NCBI GenBank assembly: GCA_012295275.1
Contig: CM022673.1
Span: 22,947,581-23,011,580, forward strand
DNA: 64,000 nt
Direction: 5' to 3'
Source of the DNA: Chrysomallon squamiferum
Taxonomy: Eukaryota > Mollusca > Gastropoda > Neomphalida > Peltospiridae
Under the pieces are notes generated by a model. That model was not told the DNA's origin, searched no databases, and saw only the letters and a program-made list of their open reading frames with translations. A program made the translations under genes and the position numbers. Below, one piece after another: positions 63,591 to 64,000 of the stretch. Numbering within the stretch: the stretch's first letter is position 1; the number at the start of each line of letters is the position of its first letter.

Positions 63591-64000
63591 TCTGCTTATA
63601 TACCACGGACAACATTTCTGTTATATTATTCCTAATAGGTGAAATGTTAATTATATTTACATTCTAAGGCATGAAAAAAGAGAGAGAAAGAAATAATATA
63701 TTCCATGCACACAAACAAATTTATATATACGGTCAAACCACTATACACATAAATATCTGGCTAATGTACAAATGTGTATAGTGAGACAAAATCTAAAAAC
63801 AAAATACTGAACAAAATTTCTGTTTCATGCATTTTTCACAATGCATTTTAACAACATGCCTTTCTGTAAAAACCTATTTAAATCATTAATTTGAAACAAA
63901 ACAAAATAATATTTAAAAAAAATTAATAATAAAATAAAATAAAATGATTGTTTTATTATCAACACTAAAAATTAAACTTCCATGTTAATATTTATTTGAC

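Larger units (their letters stand above)
56207..64000. other. AT-rich stretch without a supported gene
   Basis: Neither strand shows an exon that I can tie to a known family. Simple repeats include (TA)n at 56997-57037, (AAT)n at 60380-60426 and a TA/CA compound at 63466-63590. Parts could be the long 3' UTR of a gene beyond the right edge, since AATAAA on the minus strand occurs near 59818. This cannot be settled here. Confidence 0.55.

Overview
This is nuclear DNA of an animal. It is very AT-rich, with short coding exons bounded by GT-AG introns, animal-type protein families, many (CA)n, (TC)n, (TA)n and (AAT)n microsatellites, and no operons or ribosome binding sites. The species cannot be fixed from the sequence. 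Retention of many introns (12 coding introns in gamma-tubulin, 17 in the SENP gene), a TRIM-NHL gene and a gamma-tubulin close to the vertebrate one suggest a slowly evolving invertebrate such as a mollusc, another lophotrochozoan or a chelicerate. That placement is inference.

Layout. 1-1590 is a 3' flank containing a 290-bp local duplication. 1591-3384 (-) is a single-exon RING/B-box/NHL (TRIM-NHL) E3 ligase with a probable untranslated first exon near 4017-4190. 6699-14932 (-) is a complete SENP1-type SUMO protease in 18 coding exons (639 aa). 17661-23183 (-) is complete gamma-tubulin (TUBG1) in 13 exons (457 aa), with an 85-bp mariner-like MITE in one intron. 23687-29161 (+) is a complete RETREG/FAM134 reticulophagy receptor in 8 exons (463 aa), divergently transcribed from TUBG1 across a 503-bp shared promoter. 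35637-54848 (+) is an 8-exon gene for a 401-aa protein with an N-myristoylation signal and a degenerate adenylate-kinase fold. It is interrupted by a 13.4-kb intron. 54849-64000 holds no gene that I can support.

I assembled the four spliced genes by following the reading frame through each donor and acceptor. Every junction keeps phase and every model ends in a stop, so the coding totals (1920, 1374, 1392 and 1206 nt) are internally consistent. The genes do not form a pathway. Two act in the ubiquitin/SUMO system (TRIM-NHL, SENP), one nucleates microtubules, one shapes and degrades ER, and one is a nucleotide-kinase-like protein of unknown role. The most notable points are the TUBG1-RETREG head-to-head pair, which matches the human arrangement as I remember it, and the apparently dead, lipid-anchored adenylate-kinase-like protein with an unrecognised C-terminal domain. 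I found no CRISPR array, phage, intact transposase or bacterial-type system.
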